Positions 1 through 8,315 of a stretch of DNA of 64,000 nt are shown here, in pieces; the first letter of the stretch is position 1; each line of letters starts with the position of its first letter. Both the position numbers and the translations under genes were made by a program. A model generated the notes under the pieces. That model was not told the origin of the DNA. It worked only from the letters and a program-made list of their open reading frames with translations, and did no database searches. Source of the stretch: Mycobacterium triplex (GTDB lineage Bacteria; Actinomycetota; Actinomycetes; Mycobacteriales; Mycobacteriaceae); contig NZ_HG964446.1 in NCBI RefSeq assembly GCF_000689255.1, positions 4,259,250-4,323,249 on the forward strand, given 5' to 3'.

Positions 1-387
1 GGCGGCCTCGAAGAAGTCCGGCCAGGCCGACTCCGGGTTGGCCTCCGTGGTGACCTCCGCGTCGGGCGCCAGCGGGAAGTGCCTGCGCACCGTGTCGAGC
101 AGCGCGACGATGCGCGCCGGGCCCAGCAGCGACGGCGTCCCGCCGCCGACGAACACCGTGTCGACTGTGGGTGCGTCCAGCCGCGCGGTGGCCAACTCGA
201 GCTCGGTGTTCAGCGCGTCCAGCCACGCGTCCGGATTGACGCCGCCCAGCTCGGCGGGTGTGTAGGTGTTGAAATCACAATATCCGCAACGGGTAATGCA
301 GAACGGGACGTGGACGTAAACCCCAAACGCCTGTTCAGGTCTGCGCTGTATCCCGGGAAGCTCGACCGGTGCCGCGCGAAGGGCCAT
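1..387 (-). CDS. hemW: HemW-like radical SAM protein (N-terminal 129 residues; runs off window)
   Basis: Radical SAM protein of the HemN/HemW family (Rv2388c position). HemW is regarded as a heme chaperone or insertion factor; older annotation called it oxygen-independent coproporphyrinogen III oxidase. The radical-SAM cluster motif CxxxCxxC is visible at Cys30, Cys34 and Cys37 (FCITRCGYC), followed by a VGGGTPS glycine motif near residue 85 that contacts SAM in this family. The ATG at 387 is chosen because it gives MALRAAPVELPG just ahead of the domain. The 3' two thirds lie outside the window, so C-terminal features cannot be judged. In M. tuberculosis rpfD lies next to this gene; it is not found here. 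Confidence 0.9.
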   Translation of the reverse strand, partial: MALRAAPVELPGIQRRPEQAFGVYVHVPFCITRCGYCDFNTYTPAELGGVNPDAWLDALNTELELATARLDAPTVDTVFVGGGTPSLLGPARIVALLDTVRRHFPLAPDAEVTTEANPESAWPDFFEAA

Positions 388-656
388 GCCAAATGATTGC
401 ACGAACGCCGGATCGTGCCGGTTGCTCGACGGACGGGTGGGTGAGCAACTTCACCCCGGCCCATCGTCGCCGAGCGTGGGACTCGCGGACGACTGCGGGG
501 CGCCGGCCATACCAGCGGCCCACGGTCGGCGACCAGGAGGAACGGCCTCTCAGGGGTTTCTCGGGTTTGTCTATCTGATTACCCAGGATTAGCGGGTAGT
601 TTTGCTCACCGTGAGAACAAATTCGACCAGGTGGTACGGCCCGTCGGCATCCGTGG
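388..656. other. Intergenic region between hemW and the nirA leader
   Basis: Divergent intergenic stretch with no convincing gene. Short open frames exist, but none has a family signature or good ribosome site. An imperfect inverted repeat centred near 610 (GCTCACCGTGAG core, with TTTG/CAAA flanks) could be a protein-binding site for the nirA promoter. The resuscitation factor gene rpfD and its neighbour, which occupy this position in M. tuberculosis, are absent. Confidence 0.4.
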
Positions 657-662
657 CAGAAT
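657..662 (+). promoter_or_regulatory. Candidate -10 element of a leaderless transcript (nirA leader)
   Basis: CAGAAT lies exactly 6 nt before the GTG at 669, the spacing expected when transcription starts at the first base of the start codon. This suggests a leaderless mRNA beginning with the cysteine leader ORF. It is read from sequence only; no -35 element is obvious. Confidence 0.45.
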
Positions 663-668
663 GGGCGC

Positions 669-761
669 GTGACCGTCGCCCAGCCCAGCCTGCGCACTGC
701 GCTAGTGGCGCGGCGGCACATCGATCTCAAGCGTGTCTGCAGCTGTAGCTGTCCGGCTTGA
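669..761 (+). CDS. Cysteine leader peptide upstream of nirA (30 aa)
   Basis: Short ORF starting GTG and encoding 30 residues, with alternating cysteines close to its end (VCSCSCPA then TGA). It sits 110 nt ahead of nirA, has no Shine-Dalgarno sequence, and has a -10-like hexamer 6 nt upstream of its start. Polycysteine leaderless ORFs ahead of sulfur-assimilation operons are known in M. smegmatis as cysteine-responsive attenuators: ribosome stalling at the Cys codons when charged tRNA-Cys is scarce changes downstream expression. By analogy this peptide probably acts in cis and its product has no function of its own. Assignment rests on position, cysteine pattern and the matching leader at the sulfate transporter operon. 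Confidence 0.72.
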   Translation: MTVAQPSLRTALVARRHIDLKRVCSCSCPA

Positions 762-871
762 TTCCGTAGACCCGCCCACCTGTACGCCCAGCTGGCGCCG
801 GATCTGCGCCCGCCGTAGGAGACCGGTGAGTCGCGTGTCCACGCTTGCACAGCCCGCGAAGGAGACTTCGA

Positions 872-2551
872 ATGACCACAGCCCGTCCCGCTGCGCCCGA
901 CAAAAAGGCCCGAAGTGAGGGCCAGTGGGCGCTGGGTGATCGCGAGCCGCTCAACCCCAACGAGGAGATGAAGCAGGCCGGCGCCCCGCTCGACGTGCGC
1001 GATCGCATCTTGGACACGTACTCCAAGGACGGCTTCGACAGCATCGACAAGAGCGACCTGCGCGGCCGGTTCCGCTGGTGGGGTCTGTACACCCAGCGCG
1101 AGCAGGGGTACGACGGCTCGTTCACCGGCGACGACAACGCCGAGTTGCTGGAAGCCAAGTACTTCATGATGCGGGTGCGTTGCGACGGCGGAGCGGTGTC
1201 GGCGGCCGGCCTGCGCACCATCGGCCAGATCTCCACCGAGTTCGGCCGCGACACCGCCGACATCTCCGACCGCCAGAACGTGCAGATCCACTGGGTCGAA
1301 GTGGAAAACGTCCCGGAGATCTGGCGCCGGCTGGCCGAGGTCGGCTTGCAGACCGCCGAGGCCTGCGGCGACTGCCCGCGGGTGATCTTGGGCTCTCCCC
1401 TGGCCGGTGAGTCCCTCGACGAGGTGCTTGACCCGACCTGGGCGATCGACGAGATCGTGCGCCGCTACATCGGCCAGCCCGAATTCGCCGACCTGCCGCG
1501 CAAGTACAAGACCGCCATCTCGGGCCTGCAGGACGTGGTGCACGAGGTCAACGACATCGCGTTCATCGGCGTCAACCACCCCGAGCACGGCCCCGGGCTG
1601 GACCTGTGGGTCGGCGGCGGGCTGTCCACCAACCCGATGCTGGGCCAACGGGTCGGCGCCTGGGTGCCACTCGAAGAGGTGCCCGAGGTGTGGCACGCGG
1701 TGACCTCGATCTTCCGCGACTACGGCTACCGCCGGCTACGGGCCAAGGCGCGACTGAAGTTCCTGGTCAAAGACTGGGGCATAGAAAAATTCCGGGAAGT
1801 TCTGGAAACCGAGTACCTCAAGCGTCCGCTGATCGACGGCCCGGCCCCCGAACCGGTCAAGCACCCGATTGACCACGTCGGCGTGCAGCGGCTCAAGAAC
1901 GGGCTCAACGCCGTCGGCGTCGCCTCGATCGCCGGCCGGGTGTCGGGCACCATCCTCACCGCGGTGGCCGACCTGGCCGAGCGGGCCGGCTCGGACCGGA
2001 TCCGGTTCACGCCCTACCAGAAGCTGGTCATCCTCGACATCCCCGACGACAAGCTCGACGAGCTGGTCACCGGCCTGGAGGCACTCGGCCTGCAGTCGAA
2101 GCCCTCGCAGTGGCGCCGGAACCTGATGGCCTGCACCGGAATTGAGTTCTGCAAGCTGTCCTTCGCCGAAACCCGGGTCAAGGCACAGTCTTTGGTGCCC
2201 GAGCTGGAGGCTCGGCTCGAGGACATCAACTCCCGGCTCGACGTCCCGATCACCGTCAACATCAACGGCTGCCCCAACTCGTGCGCCCGAATTCAGGTCG
2301 CCGACATCGGGTTCAAGGGACAGATGGTCGACGACGGCGACGGCAACTCGGTCGAAGGCTTCCAGGTGCATCTGGGCGGCAGCCTCGGCCTGGACAGCGG
2401 ATTCGGCCGGAAACTGCGCCAGCACAAGGTCACCAGCGACGAGATCGGTGACTACATCGATCGGGTGGTGCGCAACTTCGTCAAGCACCGCAACGAGGGA
2501 GAGCGGTTCGCGCAGTGGGCAGTTCGCGCCGAGGAGGGTGACCTCCGATGA
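872..2551 (+). CDS. nirA: Ferredoxin-dependent sulfite reductase NirA (SirA)
   Basis: Six-electron reduction of sulfite to sulfide with reduced ferredoxin, using a coupled siroheme and [4Fe-4S] centre; last step of assimilatory sulfate reduction in the cytoplasm. The 559-residue length matches M. tuberculosis NirA (Rv2391). Cluster and siroheme cysteines are visible at Cys421, Cys427 (TGIEFC), Cys467 and Cys471 (CPNSC). Cys165 in the CGDCPR segment lies where the family forms its Tyr-Cys covalent link. The ATG at 872 is preferred over a TTG at 845 because AAGGAG lies 7 nt upstream. It overlaps cysH by 4 nt, so the two are translationally coupled. A cysteine leader lies upstream. Confidence 0.95.
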   Translation: MTTARPAAPDKKARSEGQWALGDREPLNPNEEMKQAGAPLDVRDRILDTYSKDGFDSIDKSDLRGRFRWWGLYTQREQGYDGSFTGDDNAELLEAKYFMMRVRCDGGAVSAAGLRTIGQISTEFGRDTADISDRQNVQIHWVEVENVPEIWRRLAEVGLQTAEACGDCPRVILGSPLAGESLDEVLDPTWAIDEIVRRYIGQPEFADLPRKYKTAISGLQDVVHEVNDIAFIGVNHPEHGPGLDLWVGGGLSTNPMLGQRVGAWVPLEEVPEVWHAVTSIFRDYGYRRLRAKARLKFLVKDWGIEKFREVLETEYLKRPLIDGPAPEPVKHPIDHVGVQRLKNGLNAVGVASIAGRVSGTILTAVADLAERAGSDRIRFTPYQKLVILDIPDDKLDELVTGLEALGLQSKPSQWRRNLMACTGIEFCKLSFAETRVKAQSLVPELEARLEDINSRLDVPITVNINGCPNSCARIQVADIGFKGQMVDDGDGNSVEGFQVHLGGSLGLDSGFGRKLRQHKVTSDEIGDYIDRVVRNFVKHRNEGERFAQWAVRAEEGDLR

Positions 2552-3291
2552 GCACCGACACGACCGACCAGTCCTACGCCGCACTGCGCGAGCTGGCCGC
2601 CCGAGGTGCGGCCGAACTCGAGGGTGCCAGCGCCACCGAACTGTTGCGCTGGACCGATGAGAACTTCGGCGGTATCAACGGCCCGCGCGGCTGGGCGACA
2701 TGCAATTACGTCGTCGCCTCCAACATGCAGGACGCCGTGCTGGTGGATCTGGCGTCCAAGGTGCGCCCCGGCGTGCCGGTGCTGTTCCTGGACACCGGTT
2801 ATCACTTCGTCGAAACCATCGGCACCCGCGATGCAATCGAATCCGTCTACGACGTGCGCGTTCTCAATGTCACGCCGGAGCACACGGTGGCCGAGCAGGA
2901 CGAACTCAACGGTAAGGACCTGTTCGCGCGGGACCCCGGCGAGTGCTGCCGGCTGCGCAAAGTCGTGCCCCTGGGCAAATCGCTCAGCGGTTACGGCGCC
3001 TGGGTGACCGGGCTGCGCCGGGTCGAGGCACCGACTCGCGCCAACGCGCCGCTGATCAGCTTCGACGAGGCTTTCAAGCTGGTGAAGGTCAACCCGCTGG
3101 CGGCGTGGACCGATGAGGACATGCAGAACTACATCGACGAGCACGATGTGCTGGTCAATCCGCTTGTCTACGAAGGCTATCCGTCGATCGGCTGCGCTCC
3201 CTGCACGGCCAAGCCCGCCGAAGGCGCCGACCCGCGCAGTGGACGCTGGCAGGGTCTGTCCAAGACCGAATGCGGGCTGCACGCGTCGTGA
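2548..3291 (+). CDS. cysH: Adenosine 5'-phosphosulfate reductase
   Basis: Thioredoxin-dependent reduction of adenosine 5'-phosphosulfate to sulfite and AMP (Rv2392 type). The 247-residue protein has the four cysteines of the APS-type [4Fe-4S] cluster: the pair Cys133-Cys134 (ECCRLRK) and Cys216/Cys219 (CAPC). The catalytic ECGLH motif sits at the C-terminus with Cys242 as nucleophile. Presence of the cluster marks it as an APS rather than PAPS reductase. The start ATG overlaps the nirA stop (ATGA), and its own stop overlaps the GTG of the next gene. Its product feeds NirA directly. Confidence 0.95.
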   Translation: MSTDTTDQSYAALRELAARGAAELEGASATELLRWTDENFGGINGPRGWATCNYVVASNMQDAVLVDLASKVRPGVPVLFLDTGYHFVETIGTRDAIESVYDVRVLNVTPEHTVAEQDELNGKDLFARDPGECCRLRKVVPLGKSLSGYGAWVTGLRRVEAPTRANAPLISFDEAFKLVKVNPLAAWTDEDMQNYIDEHDVLVNPLVYEGYPSIGCAPCTAKPAEGADPRSGRWQGLSKTECGLHAS

Positions 3292-4001
3292 GCACCCTTG
3301 TGCTGACCGCGCACGGCAGCAAAGATCCACGGTCGGCGGCCAATGCACAGGCCGTCGCCGCCCAAGTGACCCGCTTGCGGCCGGATCTCGATGTGCGACT
3401 GGCATTCCTGGAGCACAGCTCACCGAGCCTGGCCGACGTGCTCACATCGACCGACGGCCCGGCGGTCGTCACTCCGCTGTTGTTGGCCAACGCGTACCAC
3501 GCCCGCGTCGACATACCCGCACAGATTGCCAGTTGCGTTACCACCCAACATGTCTGGCAGGCTCCGGTGCTCGGCGAGGACGACCGGCTGGTGTCGGTGC
3601 TACGCCGTCGCGTGACGGAGTTGGGGGTCTCGCGCCTCGATGATCGCGTCGGCGTCCTGGTGGTGGCGATCGGCACCTCCGACCTGGCGGTGAACGCGCG
3701 CACCGGCCGGGTGGCGCCAAAGCTGTTGGCGGGCACGTCCTGGGCCGGAGCGACCACCGCGTTCGCCACCCAACAGCAACGTTCGCTGACCGAAGCGCTG
3801 GGCAGGTTGCGCCGCCAGCGCGTCGGCCGGGTGGTCATCGCACCGTGGTTTTTGGCGCCGGGACTGATACCCGATCGGGTGGAGAGATTCGCCGCCAAGA
3901 CCGGCATCGAGATGGCGGCCCCGCTGGGCGCCGATCGGTTGTTGGCCGAGACGGTGCTGGATCGCTTCGCCGAGGCGACCGCCGACCAGATCGCGGCCTG
4001 A
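3288..4001 (+). CDS. che1: Sirohydrochlorin ferrochelatase-like protein (CbiX/Che1)
   Basis: CbiX/SirB-family chelatase, position of Rv2393, expected to insert Fe2+ into sirohydrochlorin to make the siroheme used by NirA. Two tandem alpha/beta repeats are visible: the first opens with LTAHGSKDPRS, with the metal-binding His near residue 8, and contains PLLLANAYHARVD. The second begins around residue 125 (VLVVAIGTSD) and includes IAPWFLAPGL. GTG at 3288 is chosen because it overlaps the cysH stop by 4 nt; an ATG at 3270 would add six residues. Cobalt specificity cannot be excluded from sequence alone, but the operon context favours iron. Confidence 0.85.
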   Translation: MSTLVLTAHGSKDPRSAANAQAVAAQVTRLRPDLDVRLAFLEHSSPSLADVLTSTDGPAVVTPLLLANAYHARVDIPAQIASCVTTQHVWQAPVLGEDDRLVSVLRRRVTELGVSRLDDRVGVLVVAIGTSDLAVNARTGRVAPKLLAGTSWAGATTAFATQQQRSLTEALGRLRRQRVGRVVIAPWFLAPGLIPDRVERFAAKTGIEMAAPLGADRLLAETVLDRFAEATADQIAA

Positions 4002-4044
4002 GCGGCCTCAGCGGCCTCACAGTACGCCAAATCGCTTTCGGCAC

Positions 4045-4050
4045 TAACAT
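4045..4050 (+). promoter_or_regulatory. Candidate -10 for leaderless transcript of the 4057 gene
   Basis: TAACAT fits the mycobacterial TANNNT -10 and ends 6 nt before the ATG at 4057, which has no Shine-Dalgarno. This predicts an independent leaderless transcript for the small gene, in addition to read-through from the nirA operon. Confidence 0.5.
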
Positions 4051-4056
4051 GGCGCA

Positions 4057-4386
4057 ATGGGCGATCACGACTCGCACCGGCTCGCCGAGCATCTGGCCGG
4101 CCTGCCCCACTACCACGTCGTCGCTCAAAACCGGAACAACGAGGTCATTTACAGCGACGGGCTCACCTGGCCGGGCGCAGAGGGATTCGCCGCAGACCTG
4201 ATTTCACCGGCGCCGGGCGCCCCGCTGCCCGAGGTGGAGCTCGACGCGGTGTGGATTGTCGAAGCCGACCCACGATGGTGCCCGTTCGCCCACGGTGACG
4301 AGACCGATGAATCCGACGAGCTGACGGTGACCGAGTACCTCGAGCGGCTGACCCAGCAACCGCCCTACTGGGCGGCGCCGCAATAA
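4057..4386 (+). CDS. Hypothetical protein (109 aa)
   Basis: Unrecognised small soluble acidic protein. It has no signal peptide, membrane segment or nucleotide-binding motif. Two His-containing stretches (HRLAEHL, HYHVV) lie in the N-terminal 25 residues and a WCPFAHGDETDESDE acidic segment around residues 73-87. It follows the ferrochelatase by 55 nt on the same strand and ends 3 nt from the convergent cysA1 stop. It has its own apparent leaderless promoter (TAACAT). A role in sulfur metabolism is suggested only by position. Confidence 0.7.
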   Translation: MGDHDSHRLAEHLAGLPHYHVVAQNRNNEVIYSDGLTWPGAEGFAADLISPAPGAPLPEVELDAVWIVEADPRWCPFAHGDETDESDELTVTEYLERLTQQPPYWAAPQ

Positions 4387-4389
4387 CTG

Positions 4390-5457
4390 TCAGGCCGACG
4401 TCAGGGTGCTCTGTTCGGCATCGGCGCCGGGTACGGCGTCGGCGATAATGGGCGGCACGCGGGTGGCGCGCACGTAGACGGTGTCGCCGTCCTTCAGGGC
4501 CAGCGCCTCGGCGTCGCCGCGGGTGATTTGCGCGGTGAAACTGCCGCCGGTGGCCGCGCTGGTCAACTCGACGCGCACCTCGAAGCCCAATGCCACGACC
4601 CGTTCGACGGTAGCGCGGACCACTCCAATGGATTCGGCTGTGCCGTCACCGCCGGCGATCGCCATCTCGGGATTGCGGCCGACCCGAATGTCGTGCGGGC
4701 GAACCAAACTGCCGTTCAGTGTCGACACCGCGCCCAGGAACGACATCACGAACGCGTTCGCGGGAGCGTCGTAGACCTCGGTCGGTGACCCGATCTGTTC
4801 GATGCGGCCCTTGTTGAGCACCGCGATCCGGTCGGCGACATCCAGCGCCTCGGCCTGGTCGTGGGTGACCAGCACCGTGGTGACGTGGACCTCGTCGTGC
4901 AGGCGCCGCAGCCAGGCGCGCAGATCCTCGCGAACCTTGGCGTCCAGTGCGCCGAATGGCTCGTCGAGCAGCAGCACCTGCGGGTCGACGGCCAGTGCTC
5001 GCGCCAGCGCCATCCGCTGTCGCTGACCGCCGGAAAGCTCGTTGGGGTAGCGACCCTGAAATCCGCTGAGCCCCACGACTTCCAGCAGGTTGTCGACCTT
5101 CTGCTTGACCTCGGCCTTGGGTCGCTTGCGGATCTTCAATCCGTACGCCACATTGTCGCGCACGGTCATGTGCTTGAACGCGGCGTAATGCTGGAACACG
5201 AATCCGATGCCGCGCCGCTGCGGCGGCACCCGGGTGACGTCGCGGCCGTTGATCGTGATCGTCCCGGTGTCGGGCTGGTCGAGCCCGGCGATGGTGCGCA
5301 GCAGGGTCGACTTGCCCGAGCCGCTGGGGCCGAGCAATGCCGTCAGCGAACCGGCCGGAACCACGAAGTCCACATGATCCAGGGCGACGAAATCGCCGTA
5401 GCGTTTGTTGGCGTCGCGCACGGTGATCGCGAGGTCACCGGTGTTGGCGTCGGTCAT
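4390..5457 (-). CDS. cysA1: Sulfate/thiosulfate ABC transporter ATPase
   Basis: ATPase of the SubI-CysT-CysW-CysA sulfate importer (Rv2397c). The 355-residue protein shows Walker A GPSGSGKST at 43-51, signature LSGGQ at 141-145 and Walker B LLLDEP at 162-167. A C-terminal regulatory domain (TOBE-like) from about 240 follows, as in CysA/MalK types. ATG at 5457 lies 15 nt after the cysW stop. It is the last gene of the four-gene operon, transcribed from the cysteine leader near 8372. It drives sulfate uptake at the cytoplasmic membrane. Confidence 0.95.
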   Translation of the reverse strand: MTDANTGDLAITVRDANKRYGDFVALDHVDFVVPAGSLTALLGPSGSGKSTLLRTIAGLDQPDTGTITINGRDVTRVPPQRRGIGFVFQHYAAFKHMTVRDNVAYGLKIRKRPKAEVKQKVDNLLEVVGLSGFQGRYPNELSGGQRQRMALARALAVDPQVLLLDEPFGALDAKVREDLRAWLRRLHDEVHVTTVLVTHDQAEALDVADRIAVLNKGRIEQIGSPTEVYDAPANAFVMSFLGAVSTLNGSLVRPHDIRVGRNPEMAIAGGDGTAESIGVVRATVERVVALGFEVRVELTSAATGGSFTAQITRGDAEALALKDGDTVYVRATRVPPIIADAVPGADAEQSTLTSA

Positions 5458-5472
5458 CTCCGATTCTCCTTG

Positions 5473-6291
5473 TCAGGCCTTGCTCGCCGCTCGTGCCCGG
5501 CGGGCATCCAGAACCACCTGGACGATCAGCACGGCCACCGCGACACCCATCAACAACGTCGACAACGCATAGGCGCCGTATTCGGCCCCCCGGTTGTAAC
5601 GGTCCGAGACCAGCAGCGTCAGCGTCTGCGACTTCCCCGGAAGGTCGGACGACACGATGATCACCGCGCCGTACTCACCGAGTGTACGAGCGATGGTCAG
5701 CACAACGCCGTAGGTCAGGCCCCATCGAATGGACGGCAGCGTGATCCGCCAAAACGTCTGCCACCAACCAGAACCCAGGGTGGCCGCCGCTTCCTCCTGG
5801 TCGGTCCCCAGTTCGTGGAGCACCGGCTCGACTTCACGCACCACAAACGGCAACGTGACGAAGATGCTGGCGAGCACGATGCCGGGCAGGCCGAAGATGA
5901 TTTTGAAACCCAGGTCCTTTTCCACGAAGCCGAACGCACCGGCCGACCCCCACAACGCGATCAGCGCCACGCCGACGATGACGGGAGAAACGGCGAACGG
6001 CAGGTCGATGACCGCCTGCAGCACGCGCTTGCCACGGAATCTATTGCGCGCCAAGACAAGCGCTGTGGGCACACCGAAGAGGACATTCAGTGGCACCACG
6101 ATGGCCACCACCAGCAGCGACAAGTCGAGCGCCGATATCGCCGCCGGGGTGGTGATCCGGTCGACGAACTCGCCGAACCCGGGTTCGAACGTCCGCCATA
6201 GGATCAGTGTGACCGGGATGACCAGCAATACCAGGATGTAGGCCAGCGCCACGTACCGGGTGAGGTAGCGAACCCACGGCGACGATGTCAC
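5473..6291 (-). CDS. cysW: Sulfate ABC transporter permease CysW
   Basis: Inner-membrane permease (272 aa) with about six hydrophobic segments. The cytoplasmic EAA loop (EEAAATLGSGWW, near residue 160) docks on the ATPase. It pairs with CysT to form the sulfate channel. Its ATG overlaps the cysT stop by 4 nt, indicating translational coupling. Corresponds to Rv2398c. Confidence 0.93.
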   Translation of the reverse strand: MTSSPWVRYLTRYVALAYILVLLVIPVTLILWRTFEPGFGEFVDRITTPAAISALDLSLLVVAIVVPLNVLFGVPTALVLARNRFRGKRVLQAVIDLPFAVSPVIVGVALIALWGSAGAFGFVEKDLGFKIIFGLPGIVLASIFVTLPFVVREVEPVLHELGTDQEEAAATLGSGWWQTFWRITLPSIRWGLTYGVVLTIARTLGEYGAVIIVSSDLPGKSQTLTLLVSDRYNRGAEYGAYALSTLLMGVAVAVLIVQVVLDARRARAASKA

Positions 6292-7172
6292 GCCGACCCC
6301 TCCTCGTGTCGGGCCGCGCGCGCGCCGACCAGGCGCAAGGTGAACAACACGACGAACGAGATCAACAGCAGCACAATGGATATCGCGGCGGCACCGGTGC
6401 GGTCGTCATTCTCGATCAAGGTGCGTATCCACTGCGACGAGACCTCGGTCTTGCCGGGCACCGCGCCACCGATCAGCACCACCGAGCCGAACTCACCGAT
6501 GGCCCGCGAAAACGCCAGGCCCGCACCGGACAACAACGCCGGCAGCAGCGACGGCAGCACCACCGAGGTGAACACCTTCGGCCCGCTGGCGCCCAGCGAC
6601 GCCGCGGCCTCCTCGGTTTCCCGATCGATTTCCATCAGCACCGGTTGCACGGCCCGCACCACGAACGGCAGTGTGACGAACGCCAGCGCCACCGCCACGC
6701 CCCACGGGGTGTGCTGCAGATGAAGACCCACCGGGCTGTTTTTCCCGTACAGCGCCAGCATGACCAGGCTGGCGACGATCGTCGGCAATGCGAACGGCAA
6801 GTCGATGATCGCGTCCACGAGACGCTTGCCGGGGAAGTCGTCACGCACCAGCACCCACGCGATCAAGAGGCCGAATAGCAGGTTGAGCACCGTGACCCCG
6901 GCCGAGATGCTCAGCGTCACCTCGAACGAGGCCAGCGCCGCGCGCGACGTCACGGCCTCGGTGAACGCCCGCCAGCCGCCACCGGCGGCCTGCCAGGCGA
7001 TGGCGGCAAGCGGCAGCAGCACGATCAGCGAGAGCCACACCGTCGCCACCCCGACGCGCAGCGACGAGTTGCCGTGGCGCCCGAACGTGCGCGCGACCAG
7101 TTGCGCGGTGTCCCCGGGCTCGGCGAGCTCGGGCCGAATCGCTTCCGGGTTCGGGTTGGTCGTCACGGTCAT
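6288..7172 (-). CDS. cysT: Sulfate ABC transporter permease CysT
   Basis: Second permease subunit (294 aa) of the sulfate importer, Rv2399c type. It has a hydrophilic N-terminal tail of about 40 residues, then multiple membrane segments. The EAA loop TEEAAASLGASG contacts CysA. It overlaps subI by 4 nt upstream and cysW by 4 nt downstream, so importer subunits are made in series from one mRNA. Confidence 0.93.
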   Translation of the reverse strand: MTVTTNPNPEAIRPELAEPGDTAQLVARTFGRHGNSSLRVGVATVWLSLIVLLPLAAIAWQAAGGGWRAFTEAVTSRAALASFEVTLSISAGVTVLNLLFGLLIAWVLVRDDFPGKRLVDAIIDLPFALPTIVASLVMLALYGKNSPVGLHLQHTPWGVAVALAFVTLPFVVRAVQPVLMEIDRETEEAAASLGASGPKVFTSVVLPSLLPALLSGAGLAFSRAIGEFGSVVLIGGAVPGKTEVSSQWIRTLIENDDRTGAAAISIVLLLISFVVLFTLRLVGARAARHEEGSA

Positions 7173-8206
7173 CCGGTGGCCTTCGTATAGATCTTGGTGA
7201 TGCTGCCGTTGCTCTTGTCGAAGAGCTGCGGATCGACCGTGGCCCAGCCGCCCAGCTCGGCGATCGTCCAGAGCTGCTGCGGCAACGGGAATTGGACGCG
7301 GAAGTCGGCGGCGACCAACGGGTCAACCGGCCGAAAACCGGCCTGCGCCCACAGCTTCTGCGCCGCGGGCGTGTACTGGAAGTTGCGGAACGCGGTGGCC
7401 ACCTCCAGGTGCGGACTGGAGGTCACCAGTGCCAGCGGGTTTTCGATCTTGAAGGTCTGCGGCGGGGTGACGTGTTCGACCGGCTTTCCTTGCCGCTCGG
7501 TCGCGATGGCCTCGTTCTCGTAGCTGAGCAACACGTCGCCGCTGCCCTGGATGAAAACGTCGGTCGCTTGTCGTGCCGACCCGGGCCGCAATTTCACGTG
7601 GTCTCGCACCAACTGACGGACGAAGTCGAGCCCCGCTTGGCTGTTGCGGCCGCCCTCGCTCTTGACGGCATATGGGGCGAGCAGATTCCATTTGGCCGCA
7701 CCCGAACTCAGCGGGCTGGGCGTGATCACCTCGACACCAGGCCGCAGCAGGTCGTCCCAATCTTTGATGTGCTTCGGATTGCCTTTACGCACTAGGAAAG
7801 TCACCACCGACCCGAACGGTATGCCCTTGGTCGCATCGGCGTTCCAGTCCTTAGAAACCTTGCCCGCCTTGACCAGTCGAGTGACATCCGGTTCCACCGA
7901 GAAGTTCACCAGGTCGGCCGGTTTCCCTTCGGCGACCCCGCGAGACTGGTCGCCGGAGGCGCCGTAGGAGGTGATCACCTGCACACTCTTGCCCTCCTCG
8001 GAGGCGTTGAATGCGGGAATCACCTTGCTCCATCCGGGTTCTGGGGCGGAGTAGGCGACCAGGGTGATGGTGGTATGCGCGCTCGTGGGCCCGCTGCCGC
8101 CCACGACGTCGCTGGGGCCGCCGCCACAGGCCGCGACGACACCGACGATCAGCGCGAGCGCGACGAGGGGTCGCCAGCGCGGTGCGCCGGCGTTGTCGAT
8201 AAGCAT
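7169..8206 (-). CDS. subI: Sulfate-binding lipoprotein SubI
   Basis: Periplasmic-face sulfate receptor of the importer (Rv2400c). The 345-residue precursor has a lipoprotein signal: hydrophobic stretch 14-24 and lipobox VVAAC with the acylated cysteine at residue 27. The mature part shows the SBP type 1 sulfate/thiosulfate binding fold with conserved stretches such as YGASGDQS and NFSVEPDV. ATG at 8206 is preceded by GAAAGG. It is the first structural gene of the operon and lies about 110 nt downstream of the cysteine leader at 8316-8372. Confidence 0.95.
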   Translation of the reverse strand: MLIDNAGAPRWRPLVALALIVGVVAACGGGPSDVVGGSGPTSAHTTITLVAYSAPEPGWSKVIPAFNASEEGKSVQVITSYGASGDQSRGVAEGKPADLVNFSVEPDVTRLVKAGKVSKDWNADATKGIPFGSVVTFLVRKGNPKHIKDWDDLLRPGVEVITPSPLSSGAAKWNLLAPYAVKSEGGRNSQAGLDFVRQLVRDHVKLRPGSARQATDVFIQGSGDVLLSYENEAIATERQGKPVEHVTPPQTFKIENPLALVTSSPHLEVATAFRNFQYTPAAQKLWAQAGFRPVDPLVAADFRVQFPLPQQLWTIAELGGWATVDPQLFDKSNGSITKIYTKATG

Positions 8207-8315
8207 TGACGGCCTTTCGGTGCGGGCTTACGGATATCGGTCCGTTGCTGCGGAAAGGCAATGAAAACGTCAGGGGAATTCGCGAACTCCCTACCAAACC
8301 GCGCACGGGTGGTAG

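Noticed and set aside
386..592. Small plus-strand ORFs in the hemW-nirA gap
   Set aside because: No Shine-Dalgarno, no family features, and codon pattern unlike neighbouring genes; not supportable as genes.
335..1696. 453-residue minus-strand ORF antisense to nirA
   Set aside because: Low-complexity, His/Arg/Val-rich shadow of a high-GC coding region; nirA on the other strand is unequivocal.
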